Notes under the pieces: generated by a model | What the model was told of the DNA's origin: nothing | What the model saw: the letters and a program-made list of their open reading frames with translations, nothing else | Databases searched by the model: none | Shown here: piece after piece, positions 42,031 through 50,112 of the stretch | Layout: every line of letters starts with the position of its first letter | How positions within the stretch are numbered: the stretch's first letter is position 1 | Assembly: GCF_012927165.1 (NCBI RefSeq) | Contig: NZ_JABBGA010000022.1 | Location: 1-64,000, forward strand | Length of the DNA stretch: 64,000 nucleotides | Origin: Zoogloea dura | Lineage (GTDB): Bacteria; Pseudomonadota; Gammaproteobacteria; Burkholderiales; Rhodocyclaceae | Reading direction: 5' to 3' | Position numbers and translations under genes: made by a program

Positions 42031-43896
42031 TTAGAAGGCCACGTTCAGGCTGGCGGCGAGGAAGTCCTTGTCGCGGGAGGTGTCCCAGCGCGCGGCATCG
42101 ATGAAGCGGGTGTAGGCGAGGTCCATCGTCCACCGCCGGCCGGCCTCGAGGCGCGACAGGGAGACGCCGGTGCCGAGGGTGCGGCGGTTCTCGAGGAAGG
42201 CGCCGTCGGCGGCATTGCCCCGGACGTCATGGGCCCAGTACATGCGCGGCTTGGCTGTCCAGCCGGCGACGGCGTTGGGGTACTCCAGCTCGCCGAGCAG
42301 GCGGTAGCCCCACGAGAACGGGGTGACGAAGCCGTCCTGGGCACAGTTGGCGGGCGTCACCATCCCGGCCGAGTTGGCCGCGTTGCAGCCTTCGCGGGTG
42401 GACAGGGCCGGGCTGGAATAGGCCTGGTGCCAGGCCGTGCCGAAGGTGAAGGCGCGGCCGTAGCGCACGTCGTTGTTGGCATTGGGCAGGTTGGGCAACC
42501 AGCTCATGCCGACCTCGCCCACGGTGAGCAGCGACTGCGCGCCGAGGACCTGGCTGAAGACGTTGATCGCACCGAACTGCAGCTGCAGCTTGTCCATGCG
42601 GTCGTAGCCCCGGATGGTGGCGCCGGCCGGGTCGTAGCTGCGATTGCCGACCAGCGGCCCCTGGCTGCCGCCGGAGACGCCGAACTGCACCAGGTCGCCA
42701 CCATTGATCTGCACCGGCAGGTCGCGGGTGTAGGTCAGCTCGGCCATCACCGAGACGCCGCCGAGGGTGTTGGACAGGCTGAGGCCGTAGGTCTTGATGT
42801 CTTCGGCGGAATAGTCGAGCAGGTAGGACAGCGGCGCCGCCGTGCCGTACAGCGAGCTGGCCTCCGAGGGCTTGCTCGACAGGCTGAGGAAGGGCGTGCG
42901 GGTGTGGTAGTTGATGTAGTAGAGGCCGATGTCGGTGTCGCTGGAGGGTTCCAGCCAGTGCATGGCAACACCGTACTGGCCGGCGTTGGAGGGCTTGGCG
43001 TCGCGCTGGCGCAGCGAGCGCAGGTTGAGCCCGCCGAGGGCGGCGACGCCCTGGAACTGCTCGCGGTCTGAGAACACGTCCGGGCCGAACTGCGAGCCGC
43101 CGCAGTTGATGACGTCGGCCGGCGAGAAGAAGGTGCCGCAGCCATCGATCACGGTCTTCTTCCATTGCAACTGGTAGAAGGCCTCGAAGCTGACCCCGCC
43201 GGGCAGGCCCAGGTTGCCGTAGAGCAGCGGCACCGGCAGCAGGATCTCGCGCACCTGGGCGCCGGCGCGGCGGGCGGCCGGCACGTCGATCGGGTTCACC
43301 ACGTTGACGCCCTGGATGAAGATGCTCTCGCCCCAGTTCACCACCTGGTTGCCCAGGCGCATGTTGAGCTTGGTGTCGCCCCCCAGCGCCCAGTTGCCAT
43401 ACACAAAGGCATCGAGCAGCTCGGCGCCGGTGAACTTGGCGGCCTTGTCGAAGTGGCTGTCGTCCAGGCGCTCGCCGGGGGTGTAGCCGTTGTCGAAGTT
43501 GCCGTGATCCACCTTCTTGTTGGCGAGGGTGAAGTCATGCCAGGTCTTGGCGCGCACCAGGGCGCCGTAGTTGCGGTAGTGCAGCTCGACGTCGCCGACC
43601 AGCTTGAGGGTGGTGGAGGTGATGTCGCCGCGTTTGAAGTTGAGGTCGCCGTCGTCGGTGCTGCCGCCACCGTTACCGGGTTTGCCGCCGTTGTGGTTGG
43701 CGTTGCCGAAGGAGGTGAGCGCCGCGTCGCGGCCCTGCATGCGGACGTTGGTGCCAAGGGTGGCGTTGAGGGTCCAGGTGCCGGTGATGTCGTCGCCCAG
43801 CGTGAAGTCGCCTGCGCCGGCGCTGCCGCCAAAGGCGGCGATGGCGGACGCGAGCGCGGCCCGGCGCAGGCCGGGTCTCCGAGATTTGCCGTTCAT
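42031..43896 (-). CDS. DUF1302 outer membrane beta-barrel protein
   Basis: 621 residues. A signal peptide runs to about residue 28 (ALASAIAAFGGSAGAG); the mature protein has alternating short hydrophobic strands and ends in a C-terminal aromatic residue (LAASLNVAF), the usual outer membrane barrel insertion signal. DUF1302 features: GNQVVNWGESIFIQGVNVVNPID and TLKLVGDVELHYRNYGALVRAKTW. It probably acts as the porin-like outer membrane entry or exit of a hydrophobic compound, with DUF1329 and the RND transporter as partners. Ribosome site AGGAG. Confidence 0.9.
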   Translation of the reverse strand: MNGKSRRPGLRRAALASAIAAFGGSAGAGDFTLGDDITGTWTLNATLGTNVRMQGRDAALTSFGNANHNGGKPGNGGGSTDDGDLNFKRGDITSTTLKLVGDVELHYRNYGALVRAKTWHDFTLANKKVDHGNFDNGYTPGERLDDSHFDKAAKFTGAELLDAFVYGNWALGGDTKLNMRLGNQVVNWGESIFIQGVNVVNPIDVPAARRAGAQVREILLPVPLLYGNLGLPGGVSFEAFYQLQWKKTVIDGCGTFFSPADVINCGGSQFGPDVFSDREQFQGVAALGGLNLRSLRQRDAKPSNAGQYGVAMHWLEPSSDTDIGLYYINYHTRTPFLSLSSKPSEASSLYGTAAPLSYLLDYSAEDIKTYGLSLSNTLGGVSVMAELTYTRDLPVQINGGDLVQFGVSGGSQGPLVGNRSYDPAGATIRGYDRMDKLQLQFGAINVFSQVLGAQSLLTVGEVGMSWLPNLPNANNDVRYGRAFTFGTAWHQAYSSPALSTREGCNAANSAGMVTPANCAQDGFVTPFSWGYRLLGELEYPNAVAGWTAKPRMYWAHDVRGNAADGAFLENRRTLGTGVSLSRLEAGRRWTMDLAYTRFIDAARWDTSRDKDFLAASLNVAF

Positions 43897-43935
43897 CTTC
43901 TCTCCTAGAGAGATGGAAGTGGGGCGGGCTCCGGC

Positions 43936-44424
43936 TCAGCGGCCGGAGACGATCTGCACGACGTGGCCGGCGACGCCGTTGGCCTCGGCCAGCTGCAGCA
44001 TCAGGCGGCAATCCACCACGGCGGCGACGGAGCCATCCGGGTTGCAGCCGGCGAGCGGCCCGTGGGTGACGGCGAACATCACGCAACCCTGCGGCGACAC
44101 CGGCTGGTGCACCGAGCCGCCGCGTTCGTAGGTGTAATAGCCGGCATAGCCGGGGTCGTCTTCTTCGTAATAGAAACCGCCCTCGACGAGATAAGCCTCG
44201 GCCGAGCCGATATGCGCATGCACCGGCGCCTGCACGCCCGGGTCGACCTTGAGCAGCATTGAAAAGCCACCGCTCAGCTCATTGATGGCGAGCAGCTTGA
44301 AATAGGTGCCTTCCATGACCCAGGGCGTCCACGGCACATTGGCAAGATCGACGAAATCCTTGCCGTGGCGCTGCGAAAGGGGAATGTCGGCGGATGGGGA
44401 ATGGGCGAGGGTGGTGGCTGTCAT
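43936..44424 (-). CDS. Cupin dioxygenase-like protein, 2,4'-dihydroxyacetophenone dioxygenase family (copy 1)
   Basis: 162 residues from the ATG at 44424 (AGGAGA upstream). A single cupin with metal ligands in APVHAHIGSAEAYLVEGGFYYEE (HxH...E) and GSVHQPVS. It shares length and layout with the divergent copy at 44722-45210 (W.P..MEG..YKLL.., ..GSAEAYLVEG.FYYEE, HQP), so they are paralogues. The family includes the Fe-dependent enzyme that cleaves 2,4'-dihydroxyacetophenone. It is the first gene of the operon that continues with DUF1302, and the duplicated promoter element lies 49 bp upstream. Confidence 0.8.
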   Translation of the reverse strand: MTATTLAHSPSADIPLSQRHGKDFVDLANVPWTPWVMEGTYFKLLAINELSGGFSMLLKVDPGVQAPVHAHIGSAEAYLVEGGFYYEEDDPGYAGYYTYERGGSVHQPVSPQGCVMFAVTHGPLAGCNPDGSVAAVVDCRLMLQLAEANGVAGHVVQIVSGR

Positions 44425-44472
44425 TGCGTGTCTCCTGTGTATTTGTGGGCCGGCGAATAAGCCGGTGCTGCG

Positions 44473-44533
44473 CAATCTAGCTGCGAGTGCATTGCACAAA
44501 CACAGGGCGGCGGGAATCTGCCCGATATCCCGA
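44473..44533 (-). promoter_or_regulatory. Promoter/operator element, copy A
   Basis: About 60 bp that recur at 47356-47417. The two copies share TCTAGCTGC, AGTGCA-W-TGCACAAACACAGG and GATATCCCGA with the same spacing. Both lie upstream of minus-strand genes at similar orientation, here the cupin/DUF1302 operon. The centre contains the small palindrome GTGCA-N-TGCAC. Likely the binding site of one regulator, plausibly the AraC protein encoded between the copies. Confidence 0.7.
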
Positions 44534-44721
44534 AAAGCGCCGTTTTTTAAATAGTCGGCGCTGCGGATTGTTGATTTATCGCTGCTTTGGATTACTCGCG
44601 GCGATTTCGTCACGATGGGCGCGATGCCCTTGGGTGCCGCCTAATATCGTGATCGGCACGCTCTCAGCGAAAGGATGCGTGACCCCAATTCCACACATCA
44701 GCCCCAATGAAGGAGACCACG

Positions 44722-45210
44722 ATGAGCGTCATGTTGTGCAGCGCCGATAGTCAGCGCAGCGAAGGCAGTGCAGCCCACGCCAGGATCACCCTGCCGTATC
44801 CGAAGTTTCAGAAGATCGACACCATCCCGTGGCGGCCCTATGCCATGGAGGGGGTGGAATACAAACTGTTGAGCGTCAATTCGCGCACGGGCGGCTTCAC
44901 CTGCATGCTCAAGGTGCTGCCGGGCGTCGAGGCGCCCATCCATCAACACATCGGCGCCATCGAGGTGATGGTGATGGAGGGCGATGTCTATTACGAAGAG
45001 GCGGATATCGGCCTTGCCGGCAATTACATGTTCGAGCCGGCCGGCGATATCCACCAGCCCCGCTCAAAGAACGGCTGCGTGCTGTTCTGTGTATTTGACG
45101 GGCCGATCGCCGGGCTGGCGCCGGATGGCTCGATTGCCGGCATCATCGATTACAAGGCCATGCTGGAAATGGCCGAGCGCGACGGCGTGGCAGAGGGCGT
45201 GCATCGCTAA
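44722..45210 (+). CDS. Cupin dioxygenase-like protein, 2,4'-dihydroxyacetophenone dioxygenase family (copy 2)
   Basis: 162 residues from the ATG at 44722; an ATG 15 bp earlier would place the AAGGAG site inside the gene. Metal ligands are APIHQHIGAIEVMVMEGDVYYEE and GDIHQPRS. It is a diverged paralogue of the opposite-strand cupin gene, both 162 residues. The pair is divergent around a 297-bp region with copy A of the promoter element. It may act on a related substrate or form a mixed oligomer with copy 1; the reaction is not established. Confidence 0.8.
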   Translation: MSVMLCSADSQRSEGSAAHARITLPYPKFQKIDTIPWRPYAMEGVEYKLLSVNSRTGGFTCMLKVLPGVEAPIHQHIGAIEVMVMEGDVYYEEADIGLAGNYMFEPAGDIHQPRSKNGCVLFCVFDGPIAGLAPDGSIAGIIDYKAMLEMAERDGVAEGVHR

Positions 45211-45275
45211 GACGCATTCTCGACTTTGAATGCAAGCAGGGCCGGCGGCGGCCCTGCAAGCGTCGTGTACCTGCC

Positions 45276-46187
45276 TCAGCCTCGATAGCCCTTGGGGCTG
45301 ACCCCCGTCATGCGCCGGAAGGTTGCCGAGAAATGGCTGAGGTTCTTGAAGCCGCAGCGCCGCGCGACTTCTGCCACCGGCATGGCCTGTTCTTCCCGCA
45401 GCAATACCCTGGCCCGCTCCAGCCGCTGGGACAGCAGGTAGTGGTAGGGCGTCTGCCCGACGGTGTCGCGGAAGGCACGCAGGAAGTGGTCCTTGGAGAT
45501 GCAGGCGATCTCGGCCAGATCCTTGAGGCAGATGTCCTCATGCAGGCGCTCGTGGATCAGCGCGTTGATCTTCTTCAGCACGCTCTGCCGCAGCTGGTTG
45601 GTCTTGCCGCTCCGCGTCTGGGTGCGCTCGGCATCGGTCACCCTTTCCCGCGCGTAGCGGGTCACGAGGTGGCGCACCAGCAGGCTCTGCACCTGGTCGA
45701 GCACCAGGGTCTCGAGCCGGTTGCCGTGGGCCGCCGAAGGCGGCGCCTCGCTCGCCAGCATGCGGAAGAAACCGTCCAGCCAGGTGTCGGGCACGGCGAA
45801 GAAGTCCTCGATCTCCGGGCACACGTCGCGTTCCAGCACGTCCTGGGCAAAGGTGTCGAGCAGGGTTTGAGGCAGGTAGAGGTGCAGCACCTGGGTGTTG
45901 CCGCCCAGCCGCCAGTCGGACTCTGAATCCCGCGGCATGAAGGTCACCGACCCGACCCGGGAGCGGAAGCCGGTCACCACGCCCTGCTGCAGGCGCTCGA
46001 CGTCGGTATTGCCGGACAGGTGATAGACCAGCACATGCTCGGCATTGCGCCGCAACTGGGTCTCACCCGCAGGGTGGTTCCAGCGTGCGCCGAAGATGTC
46101 TCCATTGTGACCTTGCAGCACGTAATCGGGCGCCGAAGCGGTGGCGCTGGCGATGAGCTGCGGGGTCGACGAAAGTACTCCCGTCAT
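45276..46187 (-). CDS. AraC-family transcription regulator
   Basis: 303 residues. The C-terminal about 100 residues hold the two AraC helix-turn-helix units: EDICLKDLAEIACISKDHFLRAFRDTVGQTPYHYLLSQRLERARVLL and MPVAEVARRCGFKNLSHFSATFRRMTGVSPKGYR. The N-terminal domain (about 1-190) is a ligand-binding region with no clear cupin histidines. GGAGG precedes the start. It stands between the two copies of the shared promoter element, so it is the best candidate to control the cupin/DUF1302 operon and the SDR gene. Confidence 0.9.
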   Translation of the reverse strand: MTGVLSSTPQLIASATASAPDYVLQGHNGDIFGARWNHPAGETQLRRNAEHVLVYHLSGNTDVERLQQGVVTGFRSRVGSVTFMPRDSESDWRLGGNTQVLHLYLPQTLLDTFAQDVLERDVCPEIEDFFAVPDTWLDGFFRMLASEAPPSAAHGNRLETLVLDQVQSLLVRHLVTRYARERVTDAERTQTRSGKTNQLRQSVLKKINALIHERLHEDICLKDLAEIACISKDHFLRAFRDTVGQTPYHYLLSQRLERARVLLREEQAMPVAEVARRCGFKNLSHFSATFRRMTGVSPKGYRG

Positions 46188-46418
46188 TGTCTCCTCCAGA
46201 TGGGGTACTACTTTAATGAGTGCTGCTTTTTTATGTGCCCCATTGTAGTCGTCCTGCTTTCCAATTCCAGCGGGTGACTTTGGAGAAATCGCTCAAGTTG
46301 ATGGCGGCCACAGCCGGCGCCGAAAGGCCTGCATGCCGCGGCGCTGCAATTGGCCGCCGCGTGGCGGAAGGTTTCACCGAATGCCGGGGCGGATTAATGC
46401 GTATTGGAAATTCAAATA

Positions 46419-46452
46419 GCCTGCGGCGCAGCGCAAATGCCGCGCCGCAGGC
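46419..46452 (-). terminator. Terminator downstream of SDR gene
   Basis: GCCTGCGGCGC and GCGCCGCAGGC form a perfect 11-bp stem; read on the minus strand it is followed by TATTTGAATTT. It lies 38 bp beyond the SDR stop (46491), inside the 303-bp gap before the AraC gene. The remaining gap holds only the AraC upstream region. Confidence 0.65.
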
Positions 46453-46490
46453 CGGATGTGCCGATCAGGGGGAATGTGCGGGCACTTTTC

Positions 46491-47255
46491 TCAAGCGCAG
46501 GTGAGGCCGCCATCGGCGACCAGGGCGTGGCCGTGCACCAGGGATGCGCGGTCGGAACACAACCAGGCCACCGCCTCGCCGATCTCCGACGGGGTGCCGA
46601 AGCGGCCGATGGGTTGCAGCTTGCTCCAGTCGTCCAGCGAGGTGCCGGTGCCGCTGATCACCGCCTCGACCATAGGCGTGCGCACGACGCCCGGGCACAC
46701 CGCATTGACGCGCACACCCTGCGCCCCATATTCGAGGGCCGCCGATTTGGTGAGCCCCAGCACCGCATGCTTGGTGGCGCAGTACACCGAGAGGTGTTCC
46801 TTGCCCACCAGCCCGCCCACCGACGAGGTGTTGACGATGGCACCGCCGCCGCCCTGCTTGAGCATCTGCTTGATCTCCAGCTTCATGGCGCGCCACACGG
46901 CCTTGAGGTTGACCGCCATCAGCAGGTCGTAGCCTTCCTCCGAGAAGTCGGCCAGCAGGGCGCCTTCACCGGAGATGCCGGCGTTGTTGAAGGCACAGTC
47001 GAGCCGCCCGAAGTGGCTCACCGCCAGCTCCACGAGGGCCTGCAAGTCCTCGCCGCGCGCCACATCCACCTTCAGGGGCAGTGCGGTGCCGCCGGCCTGG
47101 CTGATGAGGTGGGCCGTCTCTTCCACCATCGCCAGGTTGATGTCGCTGACCACCAGCCGCGCCCCTTCCCGCGCCATCACCAGCGCCGATTCACGCCCGA
47201 TGCCTTGTCCTGCCCCCGTCACGATCCCGATCTTGCCCTCGAGCATTGCTGCCAT
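46491..47255 (-). CDS. Short-chain dehydrogenase/reductase (glucose 1-dehydrogenase-like)
   Basis: 254 residues from the ATG at 47255, with AGGAGA upstream. SDR motifs: GIVTGAGQGIGRESALVMA (cofactor loop), VVSDINLAMVEE (Asp favouring NAD), FNNAGI, VNTSSVGGLVGKEHLSVYCATKHAVLGLTKSAALEY with Ser-Tyr-Lys, and VCPGVVRTPMVEAV. It belongs to the cyclic alcohol/ketone group of SDRs by general look. It is monocistronic, with copy B of the shared promoter element about 100 bp upstream, so it is predicted to be co-regulated with the cupin/DUF1302 operon. Confidence 0.9.
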   Translation of the reverse strand: MAAMLEGKIGIVTGAGQGIGRESALVMAREGARLVVSDINLAMVEETAHLISQAGGTALPLKVDVARGEDLQALVELAVSHFGRLDCAFNNAGISGEGALLADFSEEGYDLLMAVNLKAVWRAMKLEIKQMLKQGGGGAIVNTSSVGGLVGKEHLSVYCATKHAVLGLTKSAALEYGAQGVRVNAVCPGVVRTPMVEAVISGTGTSLDDWSKLQPIGRFGTPSEIGEAVAWLCSDRASLVHGHALVADGGLTCA

Positions 47256-47355
47256 GTCTGTCTCCTTGTTGGTGTGTGTAGGTACTGCCTGTCCTGTCTT
47301 GTCACATCGCGCGGCAGAGGGCCGCGTACCGGTGGCGGCCACCGATCGACGCGGG

Positions 47356-47417
47356 CAAATCTAGCTGCAAGTGCAATGCACAAACACAGGTGCGGCGGAA
47401 TCACCGCGATATCCCGA
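47356..47417 (-). promoter_or_regulatory. Promoter/operator element, copy B
   Basis: Second copy of the 44473-44533 element, about 100 bp upstream of the minus-strand SDR start (47255). It keeps TCTAGCTGC, the GTGCA-N-TGCAC palindrome, ACAAACACAGG and GATATCCCGA, while bases between differ, as expected for a selected binding site. The 330-bp gap between the SDR and the divergent DapB-like gene holds nothing else evident. Confidence 0.7.
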
Positions 47418-47585
47418 TAGTCGGCAGGAAATGGCAAACAGGGAGCAGGGCGTGCGTGCTGGCTGCCGTGTGCCGCACAGCAGCATCCACACCGGGCTTG
47501 CGGTATGCTCCCCGGCCAGCCCGGGCGGCGGCTTCGGCCACCTCGCAACCCCAGGCGCTCATCACTTCCATCCGAAAGAACACCC

Positions 47586-48266
47586 ATGCAGGTCTTCATC
47601 GCGGGCACCGGAAAGCTCGCCACCGAATTGCTCGACGCGCTCACCGCACATGGCGGATACACCGTGTCCCCATGGCCCGGCGAGGCCGCCGCCGAGGGGC
47701 GCGCCATCGTGGTGCACGCCGGCTCCGGCCGCGAGATCGACGGCATCTCCCGCTTCTGCCAGCGCACCCGGTCCGTCCTCGTCGAGCTGGCCACCGGCTC
47801 AGCGCTCGAAGCCGCCGGCGACCAAGCCGGCTTCCCCATCGTGCTGTGCCCCAACACCAACATCCTCATGCTCAAGTTCATGTGCATGCTGGAACGCTCG
47901 GGCAGCCTGTTCAAAGGCAGCCAGATCCGCGTCACCGAATCGCATCAAGCCAGCAAGACTTCCGTACCCGGCACCGCCGTGGCCATGGCCCACGCACTCG
48001 GCGTCGCGCCCTCCGACATCCTCTCGGTACGCGACACCGCCCGGCAGGAACAAGACCTCGGCATCCCCCCGGCCCACCTGGGCCGCCACGCCTTTCACCG
48101 CATCGAGATCCAGGACGGCCCCTGCGCCATCTCCATGGAAACGCGGGTGTACGGGGATTCACCCTACGCCAGCGGCGTCGACCAGATCATCCGCGCCATC
48201 CAGCAGCGGGAGCTGGAGAAGCGGCTGTATTCGATCAATGAGTTCATTGAGAACGGGTGGGTCTGA
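47586..48266 (+). CDS. DapB-like (dihydrodipicolinate reductase-like) protein
   Basis: 226 residues, shorter than DapB (about 265). The N-terminus has a Rossmann motif (QVFIAGTGKLATELL); the middle PIVLCPNTNILML and SHQASKTSVPGTAVAMAHALG correspond to the DapB substrate region, where the usual HHxxK reads SHQASK; the C-terminal FHRIEIQDGPCAISMETRVYGDSPYASGVDQIIRAI matches the DapB sheet region. The second glycine pattern of the cofactor loop is GTG-K rather than GxGGRMG. It is probably an oxidoreductase or imine reductase of unknown substrate, divergent from the SDR gene and facing promoter copy B. A true lysine-pathway role is unlikely. Confidence 0.65.
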   Translation: MQVFIAGTGKLATELLDALTAHGGYTVSPWPGEAAAEGRAIVVHAGSGREIDGISRFCQRTRSVLVELATGSALEAAGDQAGFPIVLCPNTNILMLKFMCMLERSGSLFKGSQIRVTESHQASKTSVPGTAVAMAHALGVAPSDILSVRDTARQEQDLGIPPAHLGRHAFHRIEIQDGPCAISMETRVYGDSPYASGVDQIIRAIQQRELEKRLYSINEFIENGWV

Positions 48267-48557
48267 TTGGGTGGTGCACACAGGCTGTTGAACGCGTGAT
48301 GATGGTGTTGGCGCGTGGGTAGATGGTGTTGGCACCGCGGCGATCAATGTGCGCACGCCTGCCAGTGCTTCAAGCGGCTCGGCGATAAGGATTCGCCGCC
48401 CGGCGATAGGGAATAGCCCCGGCCCCAATCCTTCGTGCACGCCTGCTTCAAAAGAAATCGGTATGGCTGGTGTTGATGGCATACCTGTTTGTATTGATGG
48501 CACGGCGCAACATGCCTCCCGCCGCACGCCCCATCGATCTGGCCGGTGCGCGCACAA

Positions 48558-48580
48558 CATGTAGCGGCGGCTTCAGCCGC
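48558..48580. repeat. GC-rich palindrome of the TGTAG..GCGGC family
   Basis: TGTAGCGGCGGCTTCAGCCG followed by CCC contains GGCGGC-TTCA-GCCGCC, the same theme as 6787-6814 and 27641-27663 with the loop reversed. It opens the gene-free zone 48267-50112. Confidence 0.45.
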
Positions 48581-48624
48581 CCATCACACGCCAGAACTCA
48601 ACCCAGCCAACGATGGGAAGCACC

Positions 48625-48840
48625 CAGCGCTGTCTACATGTCATGTAGACGGCGCTGATCATCATGTGGACGCGTCTACATTCAATGCAGCGCGTCCTGC
48701 ATAAAACAAATGGCTCGCTGGGTTCTATGTTGAGCGGTCTACATGCTTCGCAGAGGCGTCAACATTGAATGTTGACTGCGCTGTGTGCTTCGTAGACGCG
48801 CGCTTCAAAAGATTGGGGTATCGAACATGTTATGTTGATA
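48625..48840. repeat. Series of related palindromes (GTCTACATG / GTCAACATT type)
   Basis: Four inverted repeats of one theme: 48632-48650 GTCTACATG-T-CATGTAGAC, extended on both sides by CAGCGC/GCGCTG; 48664-48681 ATGTGGACG-CGTCTACAT; 48758-48776 GTCAACATT-G-AATGTTGAC; 48819-48840 TATC(G)AACAT..ATGTTGATA. Isolated half sites (CGTAGACGCG, GGTCTACATG) lie between them. No gene is present. Function unknown. Confidence 0.7.
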
Positions 48841-48940
48841 CTTCTTTGGAATGGTAGGCGGGGGTGACGGGTATCTGGCTGCGCGCTGAGTGCTTGCGGC
48901 TTGGGGGCTGTCAGCGTTTTGTGGTTGAGGCTTTGCTGGT

Positions 48941-49537
48941 CGGCTTTCCGTTGTTTAGAGTTGGATTGGCCGGGATTTCGCCCCGGCGGGCGACTTACTT
49001 CTTTGCTTCGCCAAAGAAGTAAGCAAGAAAGGCGACCCGCCTCCCCGGTCGTTCGCTACGCGAACGACTCCCCTGCGCTGCTCGCATCGGGCGGCCGGCG
49101 CGGAACTCGTCGGCTGCGCCTCCTCAGACAGCCGCGCCGGAAAGCCCCGCCCGCTGCTGCGCTGCTCGGCGGGTCGGAACGGGCTTTTCGCAAACACCGC
49201 GCGGTTGCTGAAGCAGGGGGTGATCATCAACGCAAAAGCAAAACCCCAACGTCTCGCATCCGCCGGTCTTTCCGTAGAGGCTCGGTGCTTGCTGAAAGCC
49301 CGTTCCGACCCGCCGAGCAGCGGAACGACAGGCGGGGTAGTCCGGCGCGGCTGTTTGAGCCCGAAGGGCGAGTTCCGCGCCGGCCGCCTGGCGTGAGCAG
49401 CGCAGGGCAGTCGTTCGCGCAGCGAACGACCGGGGAGGCGGGTCGCCTTCTTTGCCTTCTTTCTTGGCGAAGCAAGAAAGAAGGTCGCCCGCCGGGGCGA
49501 ACTCCCGGCCAATCCAACGCGGAATAACGGAAAGCCG
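48941..49537. repeat. About 600-bp imperfect inverted repeat element
   Basis: The ends CGGCTTTCCG and CGGAAAGCCG are complementary, and complementarity continues inward through GTTGGATTGGCCGGGA, the CGCCCCGGCGGGCGAC stretch, the CTTTGCTTCGCCAA region, TCGTTCGC..GCGAACGA and TGCTCGGCGGGTCGGAACGG. The arms are about 250 bp each with mismatches; the centre is near 49205-49285. Short reading frames in both arms encode the same kind of peptide and are a consequence of the symmetry, not genes. Confidence 0.8.
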
Positions 49538-49539
49538 AT

Positions 49540-49970
49540 GTGCCAGGTGGCGACATCTTTGTCATGAAAATGCTGAGCAATATGCTTACTTGTCCCTGAA
49601 ACCAGGAGCCCGGCTGTCGAACATCGCTTCCCGCTTTAACGCAGGTATAGAAACCCGGCCCACACATCGAAGCGGGGAGACGACGTGGCCTTGATATTTG
49701 TCAGAAGGAAGCGACATGACCGGGCTTGGCTGCTTGGGAAGTGCAGCAGTTCATAGAGTGGAGGGGCGGAGGTGTGTGAGGATGCTGCACGATGTTGGTA
49801 GTGCGGGTGTAGGTGCTTGGGACAAGTGCTGACAAGACGGTGGCGGATTGTCGGTAGGTGCTGTCCGTGGAAGGATGAGCTCGATTGGCTGTTCGAGGGC
49901 ACAACCGGTCATTGAGGATTTGTCCCGATAGCGGACATTCGAACGGTCTTCTTGGCGTCCGTATTATTGG
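49540..49970. other. Gene-free stretch before the cassette region
   Basis: No convincing coding region, integrase gene or RNA gene is visible. Short frames here lack ribosome sites and family features. GC content falls gradually towards the cassettes. Confidence 0.6.
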
Positions 49971-49974
49971 AGTT

Positions 49975-50102
49975 GTTATACGGACCTGTGTTGACTCGGT
50001 TTAGGCCACCTCCTTGCCCCACTGGCGATTCCGGAAGGATAATAGCTGCATGTATATCAATTCATATACGGACACAGCGGGTCCGTTTAATAACTGTTAG
50101 AG
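49975..50102 (+). other. Possible degenerate attC site ahead of the first cassette
   Basis: GTTAT-ACGGACC-TGTGT (49975-49991) is complementary to ACACA-GC-GGGTCCGT-TTA-ATAAC (50072-50094), and GTTAGAG follows at 50096, like the right core (GTTRRRY) of an integron recombination site. The left core RYYYAAC is missing, so the site would be decayed or not an attC at all. The gene at 50113 starts 10 bp after it, the usual cassette layout. Confidence 0.4.
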
Positions 50103-50112
50103 CGCACACACC

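Noticed and set aside
48625-48840. CRISPR-like array
   Set aside because: Palindromes differ in sequence and spacing; there are no constant direct repeats, spacers or cas genes.
48901-49667. Several frames on both strands inside the inverted repeat
   Set aside because: The same LDWPG..RPGGR-type peptide appears from both arms in opposite orientation, explained by the symmetry; no ribosome sites.
49540-50112. Possible integrase gene upstream of the cassettes
   Set aside because: No frame with tyrosine recombinase motifs (R..HxxR..Y) on either strand.
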